DNA of 58,978 nucleotides from Acidimicrobiaceae bacterium (GCA_009837445.1 VXTM01000025.1:1-58978), one strand, 5' to 3'. Shown: positions 44,065 to 53,399, counted from the stretch's first letter. The notes: a model not told the origin generated them from the sequence alone. Numbers and translations are program-made.

Positions 44065-44544
44065 CTAGGCGACCTCGAAGCACCAGCGGACGGTGTCGGA
44101 CTCCTCGGGGCGGGCGATGAGCACGAATCTCGCGATCACGCAGTTCGTGTCCGGCGACAGGGCCTCGATGAGGCGGCCCGCGCCGGGCGCGAACTCGAAC
44201 CGGTTGAGGCCCTCCATGTGCTCCACCTCTGAGGTCACGTCGACCCCCTCGGTGGCGTTGCCGCTGGGAAGGATCACCATCGAGGAGAGCCGGTAGCGGG
44301 CATCCAGGACCACACCGACCCGCTGCTGCTGGAGCACCTCGTCGCCGGGGTTGGGGATTACCCGGTCTACCGCAGGGCCCGCGGTGACGGCGCGGTCGGA
44401 GTCGTCGTCGCCTGAGCCGACCAGCGCGGCCACGACGAAGACCCCGATCCCGAACAGGGCGAGCGCGGCGATGCCCGCTTGTATCCGCCACCCGCTGCGC
44501 AGGCGCGGCGGCGAGGAGTCGGGTCCCTGTCCGTTCGTTGCCAT
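44065..44544 (-). CDS. Single-pass membrane protein of unknown function, 159 aa
   Basis: Begins MATNGQGPDSSPPRLRSGW, followed by one membrane segment (IQAGIAALALFGIGVFVVAA) and an extracytoplasmic domain of about 105 residues. That domain contains NPGDEVLQQQRVGVVLDARY and ends SDTVRWCFEVA, with two cysteines that could form a disulfide (TNCVIARF and RWCFEV). ATG 44544 lies 10 nt after TACTGT; a longer start at 44631 would run across the divergent kinase promoter and is less likely. It is divergent from the PASTA pseudokinase gene 79 bp away, so a shared cell-envelope role is possible. Family not recognised. Confidence 0.65.
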   Translation of the reverse strand: MATNGQGPDSSPPRLRSGWRIQAGIAALALFGIGVFVVAALVGSGDDDSDRAVTAGPAVDRVIPNPGDEVLQQQRVGVVLDARYRLSSMVILPSGNATEGVDVTSEVEHMEGLNRFEFAPGAGRLIEALSPDTNCVIARFVLIARPEESDTVRWCFEVA

Positions 44545-44623
44545 CTCGTGTCGCACAGTACCGGACCCCGGCGACGGCCCCTTGCGCCCCTTGCGGCGCA
44601 GCCACGGCGGTACCGTGGCGATG

Positions 44624-46183
44624 ATGGTCACTCCCGCAGAGTCGTTGCGATCCTTCGGCGATCGTTACCGGTTGCTGAAGCTCGTCGGCGAGGGTTCGAG
44701 CGCGCGGGTCTACGTGGCCGAGGACCTCACGCTGCACCGGCGTGTCGCCCTCAAGATCCTGAAGGTGGAGATAGCCGATGACACCAGCTTCCGGGACCGC
44801 TTCGCGGCGGAGATGAGAGCGACGTCGCTGCTGAACCATCCCCGGGTCCTGCCGGTATACGACTGGGGCCTCGACCCTCAGCCCTACTCCGTCACCGAGT
44901 ACCTGACCGGGGGCAGCCTGGCCATGCTCCTGGCCGCCGGGCACCGCCTGACGCCGTCGCAGGCGCTGGTGATGGGATTGGAAGCGGCCCGGGCCCTGGT
45001 GAACATCCATGCCGGCGGCCGGGCCCATTTGAGTCTCGGGCCGTCCGCCATCCTGTTCGACTCCGGCGCCCGCCCCTACATCTCCGACCTCGGACTGTCG
45101 GCGGCGCTACTGCCGGTCGCCGCCGGCGACGGCGACGGCGACGACGACGACGCTCCTGAGGAATCCGAGGACGTCTCGCCGGCCGCCGGCGAGACGCCGG
45201 ACGGTGACGCCGATGACGACGGCGCCCGACCGGCAACCGAGCCGGAGGAAGGCCCGGACGAGCAAGCAGCTGCCGCTCCGAGCTACTCGCCGCTGGAACA
45301 GAACCAGGATGTGCACGACCTGGCGCTGCTCCTCTGCGAGGCCGTGACCGGCTCGAGAGTCCTAACCTCCGATGACGGCGATGACGCCTCAATGGCTTCG
45401 CTGACCGCGCTCGGCCCCCTGCAGGCCGTGCTGGCTCGGGCTGCCGCGGTTGAACCCGCCGACCGGCTCAGCGCGGCGGACCTGGCCGAGGAGCTGCTGA
45501 GAGTGGCAAACCTGCTCCCAAGGCCCGAGCCGATCCCTCTCCCGTCCCAGTACAGCCCTCCGAGTGCTTCGGCCGCCGCCTCCTACGATCAGACCGAGGA
45601 CTTCGCGCAGGTCGGCCCCTCAGTGTCGGAGCGTTCGGCAGTGCCGCTCGACGACGCTCCCCGTCGGCGCTGGCCGGGAATCGTCCTTGCCGCGATCCTG
45701 GTCCTCGGCGGGGCTGCAGCTGGGGTGTGGGCCTTGTTCCTGAGAGGCACCGACAACCCCGCGGTGCCTGAACTGGAAGGCCAGACGCTCGGCGCCGCGA
45801 CGTCCGTTGCGGCCGACCTGGGCTGGCAGGTCAACGAGATACTGGTGCGCGAGCCCGGCACCAGCCGCGGACGGGTGGTGCGTACCGAGCCACCGGCGGG
45901 TGCCCCCCTGGACGAGGGCGCCACTCTGGACCTGTTCGTGTCGTTGGGTGAACCGCTGATACCGGTGTCTGACCTGCGCTTCCTCTACGGCATGTCGCTC
46001 GAGGAGGCCACCGACGAGCTGGAGGCGCTGGGTCTGGACCCATCGGGGGAGACGCTCGTCAACGATGCCGTCGTGCCGCCCGGACTGGTAGTCGGCCTCG
46101 ACGTGGAGCAGGGCGTCTACGAACTGGAAGTGGGGGCCGAGGTAGACCTGCTGGTGTCGGACGGCCCGTCCGAGGCCGGGTAG
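44624..46183 (+). CDS. PASTA-domain serine/threonine protein kinase homologue, likely pseudokinase
   Basis: 519 residues: kinase-like domain (about 12-290), membrane helix (about 347-373, IVLAAILVLGGAAAGVWALF), two PASTA repeats (about 380-515). The glycine loop GEGSSARVY, Lys44 (VALK) and Glu63 are kept. The catalytic loop reads HLSLGPSAIL at 135-144 instead of HRDLKPxNIL, so the catalytic Asp, Lys and Asn are all replaced. DFG is DLG at 155-157. The activation segment is replaced by a long acidic insert (DGDGDDDDAPEESED). It should bind but not transfer phosphate, and may sense muropeptides or lipid II through PASTA. ATG 44624 lies 7 nt after TACCGT. Confidence 0.85.
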   Translation: MVTPAESLRSFGDRYRLLKLVGEGSSARVYVAEDLTLHRRVALKILKVEIADDTSFRDRFAAEMRATSLLNHPRVLPVYDWGLDPQPYSVTEYLTGGSLAMLLAAGHRLTPSQALVMGLEAARALVNIHAGGRAHLSLGPSAILFDSGARPYISDLGLSAALLPVAAGDGDGDDDDAPEESEDVSPAAGETPDGDADDDGARPATEPEEGPDEQAAAAPSYSPLEQNQDVHDLALLLCEAVTGSRVLTSDDGDDASMASLTALGPLQAVLARAAAVEPADRLSAADLAEELLRVANLLPRPEPIPLPSQYSPPSASAAASYDQTEDFAQVGPSVSERSAVPLDDAPRRRWPGIVLAAILVLGGAAAGVWALFLRGTDNPAVPELEGQTLGAATSVAADLGWQVNEILVREPGTSRGRVVRTEPPAGAPLDEGATLDLFVSLGEPLIPVSDLRFLYGMSLEEATDELEALGLDPSGETLVNDAVVPPGLVVGLDVEQGVYELEVGAEVDLLVSDGPSEAG

Positions 46184-46204
46184 CGCTCCGGCTATATTGC
46201 CCGA

Positions 46205-46507
46205 GTGTCCGGTCGAATCAGCCGAGACGAGGCCGCCCACGTAGCCCGGCTGGCCCGCCTGCGCTTCAGCGACGACGAACTCGACGAACTCGCCGCGCAG
46301 CTGTCGGCCGTGCTTGACCATGCGGCCGACGTGGAGGCGCTGGACGTCTCCGGCATCGAGCCCACCTCCCATCCTCAGCCGCTCACCGACGTGACCAGAG
46401 CCGATGAGGTGAGGCCCTCGCTGGAACGCGACGAGGTCCTCGCCCAGGCGCCGTCGGTGGCCGAGGGCCAGTTCCGGGTGCCACCGATCCTGGGAGAGGC
46501 GCCGTGA
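46205..46507 (+). CDS. gatC: Asp-tRNA(Asn)/Glu-tRNA(Gln) amidotransferase subunit C
   Basis: Small subunit of the GatCAB amidotransferase that stabilises GatA-GatB. The 100 residues show the standard [20 protein letters not shown], the [20 protein letters not shown] segment and the terminal [14 protein letters not shown] 46205 is supported by TATATT ending 6 nt upstream, making this the head of a leaderless gatCAB transcript. gatA starts 47 nt after its stop, within a partially duplicated sequence. Confidence 0.95.
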   Translation: MSGRISRDEAAHVARLARLRFSDDELDELAAQLSAVLDHAADVEALDVSGIEPTSHPQPLTDVTRADEVRPSLERDEVLAQAPSVAEGQFRVPPILGEAP

Positions 46508-46560
46508 GCGGCGGAGGCTGGTGCGGGCCGGTTCCGATGCTGGGAGAGACGCCGTGACCG
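46484..46560 (+). repeat. 27-bp direct duplication at the gatC/gatA junction
   Basis: Bases 46484-46510 (end of gatC) and 46534-46560 (start of gatA) match at 24 of 27 positions, sharing CTGGGAGAG and CGCCGTGA cores. In the first copy GTGA supplies the gatC stop codon (TGA). In the second, GTG is the gatA start and GGGAGAG its ribosome-binding site. The duplication has thus produced a second, usable initiation region 50 bp downstream. Confidence 0.6.
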
Positions 46561-48047
46561 CGCTGGGGGTCGCGGCGGCGGTGGCCTCGGGGGAACGCAC
46601 CGCGCGCTCGGTGGCCGAGGACTACCTGGAACGCATCAGCGAGGGCGACGGCGGGATAGGGGCCTTCAACCTGGTGCTGGCCGAGCAGGCTCTCGCCGAC
46701 GCCGACCGCGTCGACGCCGCACTGGGCCGGGGTGAGCCGGTAGGGCCCTTGGCGGGGGTGCCGGTGGCCCTCAAGGACAACCTCTGCACCCGGGGCATAC
46801 CCACCACCTGCTCGTCACGGATGCTCGAGGGCTGGCGGCCCCCGTACAGCGCCACCGTCGTTGACCGCCTGAGGGCCGTGGGAGCGGTGATCGTCGGCAA
46901 GACCAACCTCGACGAGTTCGCCATGGGCTCCTCCACCGAGAACTCCGCCTTCGGCCCGACCCGCAACCCCCACGACACCAGCCGGGTGCCCGGAGGCTCC
47001 AGCGGCGGCTCGGCCGCGGCGGTGGCGGCTGGCTTCGCCGCGTTGGCCCTCGGGTCCGACACCGGCGGCTCCATCCGCCAGCCCGCCGCGCTGTGCGGTG
47101 TGGTGGGGATGAAGCCCACCTACGGGCGGGTGTCGCGCTACGGCCTGGTCGCCTTCGCGTCCTCGCTCGACCAGATCGGACCGTTCGGGGCCACCGTGGC
47201 CGACGCGGCCGCCTGCTACGAGGCCATCGCCGGCCACGACCCGCTCGACTCGACCTCGATCGACCAGCCGCCGGAGCCGGTGGGGGATGCGCTCACCGAC
47301 GGGGTCGAGGGCCTGAGGGTCGGGGTGGTCGCCGAGCTCTGCGGAGGCGGGCGGCAGGAGGCTCACCGCAACGGCACGAACGGGTCCCCGGCGAGCGGCG
47401 TCGAGGGAGTCGCCGGCGACGTGCTGTCGCGGGTGCAGGACGCCGCCGGGGCACTGGAGCAGGCCGGCGCCGAAGTACGGACGGTGTCGGTGCCGTCCGC
47501 GGTGCTGGGACTGTCGGCCTACTACCTGATCGCCCCGGCCGAGGCCTCCAGCAACCTGGCCAGGTACGACGGTGTGCGCTACGGGCTGCGGGTCGACGCG
47601 GCCAACGCCGCCGAGATGAACGTCAACACTCGCACGGCCGGCTTCGGAGCAGAGGTCAAGCGAAGGATCATGCTCGGCACCTACGCGCTGTCCGCCGGCT
47701 ACTACGACGCCTTCTACGGCAAGGCGCTGCGGGCGCGCACCCTCATGCTGCAGGAGTTCGCAGCCGTCTACGAGGACGTCGACGTTCTGCTCTGCCCGAC
47801 CGCGCCGACGACCGCGTTCGAGCTGGGGGCCAAGACCTCCGACCCGCTGCTGATGTACCTCAACGACGTGTGCACCATCCCGTCCAACCTCACCGGCCAC
47901 CCGGCGATATCGGTGCCCTTCGGCAGTGGCGACGACGGCCTCCCCGTCGGCGTGCAGGTCATGGGCCCGGCCCTGTCGGAGCGGTTGATCTTCCGGGTCG
48001 CGGCCGCGCTGGAGCGGACCGCGCCCGGCGACGGGAGCACACCGTGA
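46554..48047 (+). CDS. gatA: Asp-tRNA(Asn)/Glu-tRNA(Gln) amidotransferase subunit A
   Basis: Amidase-signature subunit releasing ammonia from glutamine to amidate misacylated tRNA. The 497 residues include the catalytic lysine in [19 protein letters not shown], the glycine/serine-rich [17 protein letters not shown] and [18 protein letters not shown] (Ser-cisSer-Lys triad). GTG 46554 is chosen for GGGAGAG 5 nt upstream. The stop overlaps the gatB start as GTGA. An insertion of roughly 25 residues rich in Gly, Asn and Ser (near 265-290) looks like an unconserved surface loop. Confidence 0.96.
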   Translation: MTALGVAAAVASGERTARSVAEDYLERISEGDGGIGAFNLVLAEQALADADRVDAALGRGEPVGPLAGVPVALKDNLCTRGIPTTCSSRMLEGWRPPYSATVVDRLRAVGAVIVGKTNLDEFAMGSSTENSAFGPTRNPHDTSRVPGGSSGGSAAAVAAGFAALALGSDTGGSIRQPAALCGVVGMKPTYGRVSRYGLVAFASSLDQIGPFGATVADAAACYEAIAGHDPLDSTSIDQPPEPVGDALTDGVEGLRVGVVAELCGGGRQEAHRNGTNGSPASGVEGVAGDVLSRVQDAAGALEQAGAEVRTVSVPSAVLGLSAYYLIAPAEASSNLARYDGVRYGLRVDAANAAEMNVNTRTAGFGAEVKRRIMLGTYALSAGYYDAFYGKALRARTLMLQEFAAVYEDVDVLLCPTAPTTAFELGAKTSDPLLMYLNDVCTIPSNLTGHPAISVPFGSGDDGLPVGVQVMGPALSERLIFRVAAALERTAPGDGSTP

Positions 48048-49507
48048 GCGGAACACCCGAGCGCGAGGGAACTCTTGCCGACGGCTGGGAGCTGGTGGTG
48101 GGCCTCGAGGTCCACGTCGAGCTGAGCACGGCCACCAAGCTGTTCTGTGGCTGCGCCAACCGCTTCGGTGACGAGCCCAACACCAACGTGTGCCCGGTGT
48201 GCCTGGGGCTGCCCGGCTCGCTACCGGTGGTCAACGCGGCTGCGGTCGACTTCGCCATGCGTCTGGGACGGGCCCTCGGATGCGAGGTGCGCCCGGCGGT
48301 GTTCGCCCGCAAGAACTACTTCTACCCCGACATGCCCAAGGACTACCAGATCTCCCAGTACGACCAGCCCACCAACACCGACGGCTGTCTGGAGCTGCCC
48401 GACGGCCATGTGGTGGGAATCGAGCGGGCCCACATTGAGGAGGACACCGGCAAGACCACCCACGTGGGCACCGGTGGGCGCATCCACGACGCCGACTACG
48501 CGCTGGTGGACTACAACCGGGCCGGCGTGCCGCTGGTGGAGATCGTCAGCCGCCCCGACATCCGCACCGCCGAGCAGGCCCGGACCTACGTGCGGGAGCT
48601 GCGGGCCATCCTGCTCGCCATCGGCGTGTCCGACGCCCGGATGGAGGAGGGCTCCATGCGGGTGGACGCCAACGTGTCGGTGCGCCCGGTCGGCTCCAAC
48701 GAGCTGCGGACCCGCTGCGAGATCAAGAACCTGAGCTCGCTGCGCTCGCTGGGCCGGGCCATCGCCTTCGAGGCTGACCGCCACGTGGATCTGTGGTCGG
48801 GCGGGGAGCGGCCCCGCCAGGAGACCCGGCACTGGGACGAGGCCCAGGGGCGCACCACGCCGGGGCGCTCCAAGGAGGACGCCGAGGACTACCGCTACTT
48901 CCAGGATCCCGATCTGGTGCCGCTTGCGCCTTCGGCCGATCAGGTCGCAGCCATAGACGCCGCGCTGCCCGTACTGCCGGCGGCCCGCCGGGCCGGGCTC
49001 CTGGCCGCGGGCGTTGGAGCCGTTTCGGCGGAGGAGTCGGCCCTTCTGGTGGAGCGGGACCAGGACGCACTCGTTCGCGCCGCGGTCGAAGTCGGGGCCG
49101 ACCCGGGCCTGACCGCGACCAGGGTGTGCAACGATCTGGCCGTCGACGACTGGTCCAAGGTCACGCCGGACGGCCTGGCCGCGCTGATCGGGTTGGAGAC
49201 CTCCGGGCAGATCACCGCCACCCAGGCCAAGCAGGTGCTGGCCGAGATGGTGGAGGCCGGTGATGATCCGGCCGCCATCGCCGAGCGTCGCGGCTTCCAG
49301 GCCATGGCCGGCGACGACCTGGCCGCCACCGTCGACCAGGTGATCGCCGGCAATCCCGAAGAATGGCAGCGGTTCTGCTCCGGAGACGACGCCGCCCGCA
49401 AGAAGCTGTCCGGATTCTTCATCGGCCAGGTGATGCGGGCCACCCGCGGTCAGGCCGACGGCGGCGCCGTCAACCGCCTGCTGCGTGGGAGGGCGGAACT
49501 GTTTTAG
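48044..49507 (+). CDS. gatB: Asp-tRNA(Asn)/Glu-tRNA(Gln) amidotransferase subunit B
   Basis: tRNA-binding kinase subunit of GatCAB, 487 residues. It begins [20 protein letters not shown], has the zinc-type cysteines in FCGCANRFG and [28 protein letters not shown], the [11 protein letters not shown] catalytic segment and the C-terminal helical YqeY-like domain ending near [21 protein letters not shown] 48044 overlaps the gatA stop. Presence of GatCAB indicates that Asn-tRNA and/or Gln-tRNA are made by transamidation. Its stop codon overlaps the stop of the convergent MATE gene (TTAG). Confidence 0.96.
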   Translation: MSGTPEREGTLADGWELVVGLEVHVELSTATKLFCGCANRFGDEPNTNVCPVCLGLPGSLPVVNAAAVDFAMRLGRALGCEVRPAVFARKNYFYPDMPKDYQISQYDQPTNTDGCLELPDGHVVGIERAHIEEDTGKTTHVGTGGRIHDADYALVDYNRAGVPLVEIVSRPDIRTAEQARTYVRELRAILLAIGVSDARMEEGSMRVDANVSVRPVGSNELRTRCEIKNLSSLRSLGRAIAFEADRHVDLWSGGERPRQETRHWDEAQGRTTPGRSKEDAEDYRYFQDPDLVPLAPSADQVAAIDAALPVLPAARRAGLLAAGVGAVSAEESALLVERDQDALVRAAVEVGADPGLTATRVCNDLAVDDWSKVTPDGLAALIGLETSGQITATQAKQVLAEMVEAGDDPAAIAERRGFQAMAGDDLAATVDQVIAGNPEEWQRFCSGDDAARKKLSGFFIGQVMRATRGQADGGAVNRLLRGRAELF

Positions 49508-50823
49508 CGGTCGGCGCCGGTGACCTGCCAGCGGGTGCTGGCGAAGCGCCACAGCATCAGGCCCAGGCGGGTCGCCATCCAGGCGTGGAGCGCAGCCCAG
49601 AGCCAACCGATCCCCGCCCCGGCCGCCACGACCAGCAGCCCGCCGCCCACCAGAACCACGCCGGCGCCGACCATGGACACGGCCAGGAAGCGCAGGTCGC
49701 CGGCGCCGATTAGCACGCCATCCAGAGCGAACACGACCCCTGCGGCGGGCTGGGAGAAGCCGACATGCAGCAGCAGGAAGGCGGCCAGCGAAACCACGGC
49801 GGCATCCTCGGTGAACACATGGGGCAGCACACCGGAGACGGCCAGCACCACCGCTCCCGTCAGCACGCCGGAGGCCACGCCCCAGCCGATCATGCGTCGT
49901 CCCAGCGCCCTGGCCCGGTCGGGCTGGCTCGCACCCAGGGCCAGCCCGATCAGGGCCTGCCCGGCGATGGCCACCGCGTCGAGCACTAGGGCCAGAACCG
50001 TCCAGACCTCGAACACGATCTGGTGAGCAGCCAGGTCGTCGGTGCCGATCCGGGCGGCCATCGCCACCGTGACGGTGAGGCTCGCTCTCAGGGCGGACGT
50101 ACGGATCAGAAGGTCCCAGCCGGCGATGGCCAAGCGCCGGATAACAGCCGGATCCGGCCGCAGGCCCACACCGTGGCGGGCTACCGCTTGCCGGATCCAC
50201 CAGACGAAGACGGCCGCAGCCGCGGCCTGGGCCACCACCGTCGACAACGCCGACGCGCCGATCCCCTGGTCGAAGCCGTATACCAGCACCACCTCGAGAA
50301 CGAAGTTCCCGACGGCCGACCCCAACGCCACCGCGAAGGGCCGCTTGGTGTCCTGCACACCGCGCAGGTAGCCCACCCCGGCCAGCATCACGAGCATGGC
50401 CGGCAGCCCGAACAGGGAGATCCTCAGGTAGACGAGCGCGTTGTGGCGCACCGCGGGGTCGTCCCCGCCCAGCGCGTCCACCAGCCAGGACGACAGCAGC
50501 AGGCCGGCCGCAGCCAGGACGACTCCGGCGGCCAGCGCCAGCCAGATGCTCTGAACCGCCTGATGGGCAGCCCGGCGGTGCTCGCCGGCACCCAGCAGCC
50601 GGGCCACCGCCGCGGTGGTCCCGTAGGCCAGGAATATGAACATGGCGTGGGCGGTCAGCAGGATCGACGCGGCCAGCGCCAGGCCGCCCAACTGCGGCGT
50701 GCCGATGCGGCCCACGATGGCGGTGTCGGCCAGCACGTACAGCGGCTCGGCCACCAGCGCTCCCAGCGCGGGCCACGCCAGCCGCCAGATCTCCCGGTCG
50801 TCAGAGGTCAGGCTCAGCCGCAT
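49504..50823 (-). CDS. MATE-family efflux transporter (DinF-like)
   Basis: 439 residues with twelve hydrophobic segments in two homologous halves. The N-terminus DREIWRLAWPALGALVAEPL is typical, with VLADTAIVGRIGTPQLGGLA, a DinF-like feature, then LGAGEHRRAAHQAVQSIWLA and the C-terminal IGAGDLRFLAVSMV. MATE proteins export drugs or lipid-linked metabolites with Na+ or H+. No substrate can be read from sequence. ATG 50823 is preferred because the membrane domain begins right after it; longer starts would reach into the divergent acyltransferase leader region. Confidence 0.87.
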   Translation of the reverse strand: MRLSLTSDDREIWRLAWPALGALVAEPLYVLADTAIVGRIGTPQLGGLALAASILLTAHAMFIFLAYGTTAAVARLLGAGEHRRAAHQAVQSIWLALAAGVVLAAAGLLLSSWLVDALGGDDPAVRHNALVYLRISLFGLPAMLVMLAGVGYLRGVQDTKRPFAVALGSAVGNFVLEVVLVYGFDQGIGASALSTVVAQAAAAAVFVWWIRQAVARHGVGLRPDPAVIRRLAIAGWDLLIRTSALRASLTVTVAMAARIGTDDLAAHQIVFEVWTVLALVLDAVAIAGQALIGLALGASQPDRARALGRRMIGWGVASGVLTGAVVLAVSGVLPHVFTEDAAVVSLAAFLLLHVGFSQPAAGVVFALDGVLIGAGDLRFLAVSMVGAGVVLVGGGLLVVAAGAGIGWLWAALHAWMATRLGLMLWRFASTRWQVTGADR

Positions 50824-50878
50824 GACGGTCGGATTCCGGCGGTCATGCCCCGGGGGCGGCATAAGTAGTCTCGGAGCG

Positions 50879-50917
50879 ATGAGCGCACGGCGCAGAAACC
50901 TAGAACGTGCAACCTGA
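50879..50917 (+). CDS. Leaderless 12-aa ORF just ahead of acyltransferase gene
   Basis: TAGTCT (50866-50871) is followed after 7 nt by ATG 50879, which opens a 12-codon frame MSARRRNLERAT. Its TGA (50915-50917) is one base before ATG 50919 of the acyltransferase. The spacing would let a terminating ribosome re-initiate on the large gene, which has no Shine-Dalgarno sequence of its own. The arrangement matches the leader ORF in front of the DNA methyltransferase. An alternative acyltransferase GTG at 50907 lies inside this ORF in another frame. Confidence 0.4.
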   Translation: MSARRRNLERAT

Positions 50918-50918
50918 C

Positions 50919-53198
50919 ATGAGCGTGTCGGCGCCCTCGGAGGCGGCTTCATCCGGTGCGCCGTCCCGCGCCGCTTCACGCCTGCCGGGCCTTGACGGCC
51001 TCCGGGGCCTGGCGGTGGCGTGGGTGCTCGCCTTCCACCTGTGGCCCGATCTGGTGCGGGGCGGCTGGCTGGGGGTGGGGCTGTTCTTCACGCTGTCGGG
51101 CTACCTGATCGCGGGGTTGCTCGATAAGGAGGTCACCAACACCGGTCGGCTGCGGCTGGGGCGGTTCATGGCCCGGCGGGTCCGCCGGCTGCTGCCGGCT
51201 GCTCTGGTGACGATCGCGGCCACGCTGGCGCTGACCGCGCTGTTGGACGACCAGCCGTTGCGCACCATCGGCATCGACTCGCTGACCGCGGCGCTGAACG
51301 TGTTCAACTGGCACGCCTCCCTCGACGAGGCGGGCTACGCAGTGATCTTCGAGGCCGCACCGGAACCGCTGGCCCATTTCTGGTCCCTGGCGATCGAGGA
51401 GCAGTTCTACCTGGTCTTCCCGGCCGCGGTGGCGCTGACCCGCCGGCCCGGGCGGGTGGTGGCCGCGATGGCGGCCATCGGTCTGGCCGGCGTGTGGCTG
51501 TGGTGGGGATCGACCGACGCCTACGTGGCCACCCCGGTGCGGGCGTTGGAGATCGCGGCGGGCGCGGGTCTGGCCGTGGCCCAGGCCCGCTACGGCGCGG
51601 TGCGCCGCCTGTTCCAGCCTCCTGCAGACCTGCCACGCTCGTCACGGATTGCCTGGGCTGTGCTGCTGGCGGTCGCGGCTGCGCTCACCGTGGTGTCGGT
51701 GTTGCGTCTCGGACCCGACGAAGGTCTCGTGTTCCGGGGCGGTCCCCAGTTGATGGCGCTGTGCTGGGTGGTGCTGGTGATCGCCGCGGTGCGGGACGGC
51801 TGGCCGGCCCGGTTCATGTCGTGGGCGCCGCTGCGCTGGCTGGGTCTGCGCTCCTATGCCATCTACCTGTTCCACTGGCCGGTGATCGAGCTGACCGAAT
51901 GGCACCCGGTCGTGGTCATCGTGGTCACTCTGGGACTCGCCGAGGCGTCGTTCCATCTGCTGGAAATGCCGGTGCGCCGCGGCACCGGCCGGCTCGCCAT
52001 ACCGTTGCTGGCCGCAGCCGCGGCCGTGGTGGTGACGGTGGCCGCGGTGGCTGCAGCCGCCTCCACGCCGGAGCGCGGCATAGCAGAGCGGGCCGAGGGC
52101 GCCGACGAGTTGCCAGCGTGGCTCGCCGAGCAGGACCAATCGGGCGCCGCGCCGGCCGAGGACGGCACCCCGGGCTCGGTTCCTGAATCCACGGCAGCGG
52201 ATCTCGCGCCGACGACGACGGCGGCTGCGCCGTCAACCACAGTAGAGCGACCCTCCGAGTCCCCGGAGACACTCGCTGGGACAACCTCATCGGAGATCTC
52301 GACATCGCCGACCGACACCCAGCCACCGGCCGCGGAGTCACCGCCGGAGGACGGGATCGAGGACTCCGAGACGCTCCCGGCCGCCGAGCCGACCGTCATG
52401 GATGCTGAGAGCGGCTTCGTCGAGGCGACCGACGGCGACACCGGCCCGGTGACCACCACGTCAACCACGGCGCCACCGCAGCCCGAGACCACCTTCACGG
52501 TGCCCATCGTCACCGTTCTCGGCGACTCGGCCGCGCTCTACATCGCTGACGGGCTGCGCGAGTGGGGCAGCGCCAGCCGGCTGATGGCCGTGGTGGACCA
52601 TTCCCGGATCGGCTGCTCGCCCGCGGGCACCGCCGGCAGCGGCTGGCGCTACCTGCGGGGCAATATCGACGACGAGGCCAGTCCCATGGGATTCCTGGAG
52701 GACCGGGCGTGCCGCGACGACTTCATCCAGGACGGCTCGGACGCCGTGCTGGTCGTCGACCACGGCGCGGTGCTGTTCGACCACCTGAGCGCCGACGGCG
52801 AGTGGGTGTCGATCCTCGACCCCGCTCTGGCCGCCGACGTGGCCGACTCATACCGGCGCCTGGTGGCCAAGGCCCGGGGAGTCGGGGCCCGGGTGATGTT
52901 CACCACCGCGCCGGTGCTGCTCCCCAGCTACGACCGGACCACCTCCGACCAGCCCCAGACCAGCCCCGACCGGGCCGAGGCCTACAACATGCTCCTGCGG
53001 GGGCTGGTCGAGGAGTTCAACACGGCAGGCGTCCCCCAGCCGGTAGGGCTGATCGACACCGCCGCGGTGCTGGACAACTACGGCTACGACGGCGCCTTCG
53101 GCCGCTCCGACGGCATGCACCTCGACTACGACCGGGCCGAGGTCTTCGCGGCCGAGGTGCTCGGCCCCGCGGTGCTGGCCCTGCTCGGCCTCGAGTAG
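50919..53198 (+). CDS. OatA-like membrane acyltransferase with C-terminal SGNH domain
   Basis: 759 residues: an acyltransferase-3 membrane domain (about residues 20-395, ten helices) with LPGLDGLRGLAVAWVLAFH and EPLAHFWSLAIEEQFYLVFP, then a long Ser/Thr/Pro/Glu-rich extracellular linker (about 400-525), then an SGNH hydrolase-like domain. The nucleophile block is TVLGDSAALYIADGL and the Asp-His block SDGMHLDYDRAEVF near the C-terminus. This two-domain layout is that of OatA-type enzymes that O-acetylate peptidoglycan or other cell-surface glycans. The acceptor is not determined. The ATG follows a 12-codon leader ORF; GTG 50907 is an alternative start. Confidence 0.88.
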   Translation: MSVSAPSEAASSGAPSRAASRLPGLDGLRGLAVAWVLAFHLWPDLVRGGWLGVGLFFTLSGYLIAGLLDKEVTNTGRLRLGRFMARRVRRLLPAALVTIAATLALTALLDDQPLRTIGIDSLTAALNVFNWHASLDEAGYAVIFEAAPEPLAHFWSLAIEEQFYLVFPAAVALTRRPGRVVAAMAAIGLAGVWLWWGSTDAYVATPVRALEIAAGAGLAVAQARYGAVRRLFQPPADLPRSSRIAWAVLLAVAAALTVVSVLRLGPDEGLVFRGGPQLMALCWVVLVIAAVRDGWPARFMSWAPLRWLGLRSYAIYLFHWPVIELTEWHPVVVIVVTLGLAEASFHLLEMPVRRGTGRLAIPLLAAAAAVVVTVAAVAAAASTPERGIAERAEGADELPAWLAEQDQSGAAPAEDGTPGSVPESTAADLAPTTTAAAPSTTVERPSESPETLAGTTSSEISTSPTDTQPPAAESPPEDGIEDSETLPAAEPTVMDAESGFVEATDGDTGPVTTTSTTAPPQPETTFTVPIVTVLGDSAALYIADGLREWGSASRLMAVVDHSRIGCSPAGTAGSGWRYLRGNIDDEASPMGFLEDRACRDDFIQDGSDAVLVVDHGAVLFDHLSADGEWVSILDPALAADVADSYRRLVAKARGVGARVMFTTAPVLLPSYDRTTSDQPQTSPDRAEAYNMLLRGLVEEFNTAGVPQPVGLIDTAAVLDNYGYDGAFGRSDGMHLDYDRAEVFAAEVLGPAVLALLGLE

Positions 53199-53209
53199 CT
53201 GTGTCCCAG

Positions 53210-53238
53210 TTGTCGCCAGCCGATTCAGCGGCCATAAT
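53210..53238 (+). promoter_or_regulatory. Promoter of ilv operon leader
   Basis: TTGTCG (53210-53215), a 17-nt spacer and CATAAT (53233-53238). It is followed after 7 nt by GTG 53246 of the leader peptide, so the mRNA begins at or next to the leader start codon. The -35 is the same hexamer, with the same spacing, as at ppk2. Confidence 0.65.
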
Positions 53239-53245
53239 TGGCGCC

Positions 53246-53284
53246 GTGAACGACGCTGTCCTGCCCGTGGTAGTACCTGGCTGA
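53246..53284 (+). CDS. ilvB leader peptide (attenuation), 12 aa
   Basis: The short frame from GTG 53246 encodes MNDAVLPVVVPG and stops at TGA 53282-53284. Five of the twelve codons are Val or Leu (counting after the start codon), including a GTG-GTA-GTA run in which GTA is rare in this GC-rich genome. That is the hallmark of a ribosome-mediated attenuation leader controlled by branched-chain aminoacyl-tRNA. A terminator-like hairpin lies 36 nt downstream and ilvB 115 nt downstream. Comparable leader peptides precede ilvB in Corynebacterium and other actinobacteria (established knowledge). Confidence 0.7.
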   Translation: MNDAVLPVVVPG

Positions 53285-53320
53285 CAGCGCGCGCTCGCAA
53301 CCCCATCCGAACGTGCGCAA

Positions 53321-53339
53321 GACCTCCCCCCGGGAGGTC
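53321..53339 (+). terminator. Attenuator-type hairpin upstream of ilvB
   Basis: GACCTCCC-CCC-GGGAGGTC is a perfect 8-bp GC-rich stem with a three-base loop, followed by GTTTCG. It lies between the Val/Leu-rich leader peptide and ilvB, where a conditional terminator is expected. The T-tract is short, as in many actinobacterial terminators. A competing antiterminator pairing was looked for by eye and not convincingly identified. Confidence 0.55.
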
Positions 53340-53399
53340 GTTTCGCGTGCGGCCCGCTTCCCTCGACCGAACCCCAGCAACCGCCCCGGAGGCCCGATC

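Noticed and set aside
44012..44065. GGCCC/GGGCC pairing after the nuclease gene as a terminator
   Set aside because: Short stem, large loop and no T-tract; not better than chance at this GC content.
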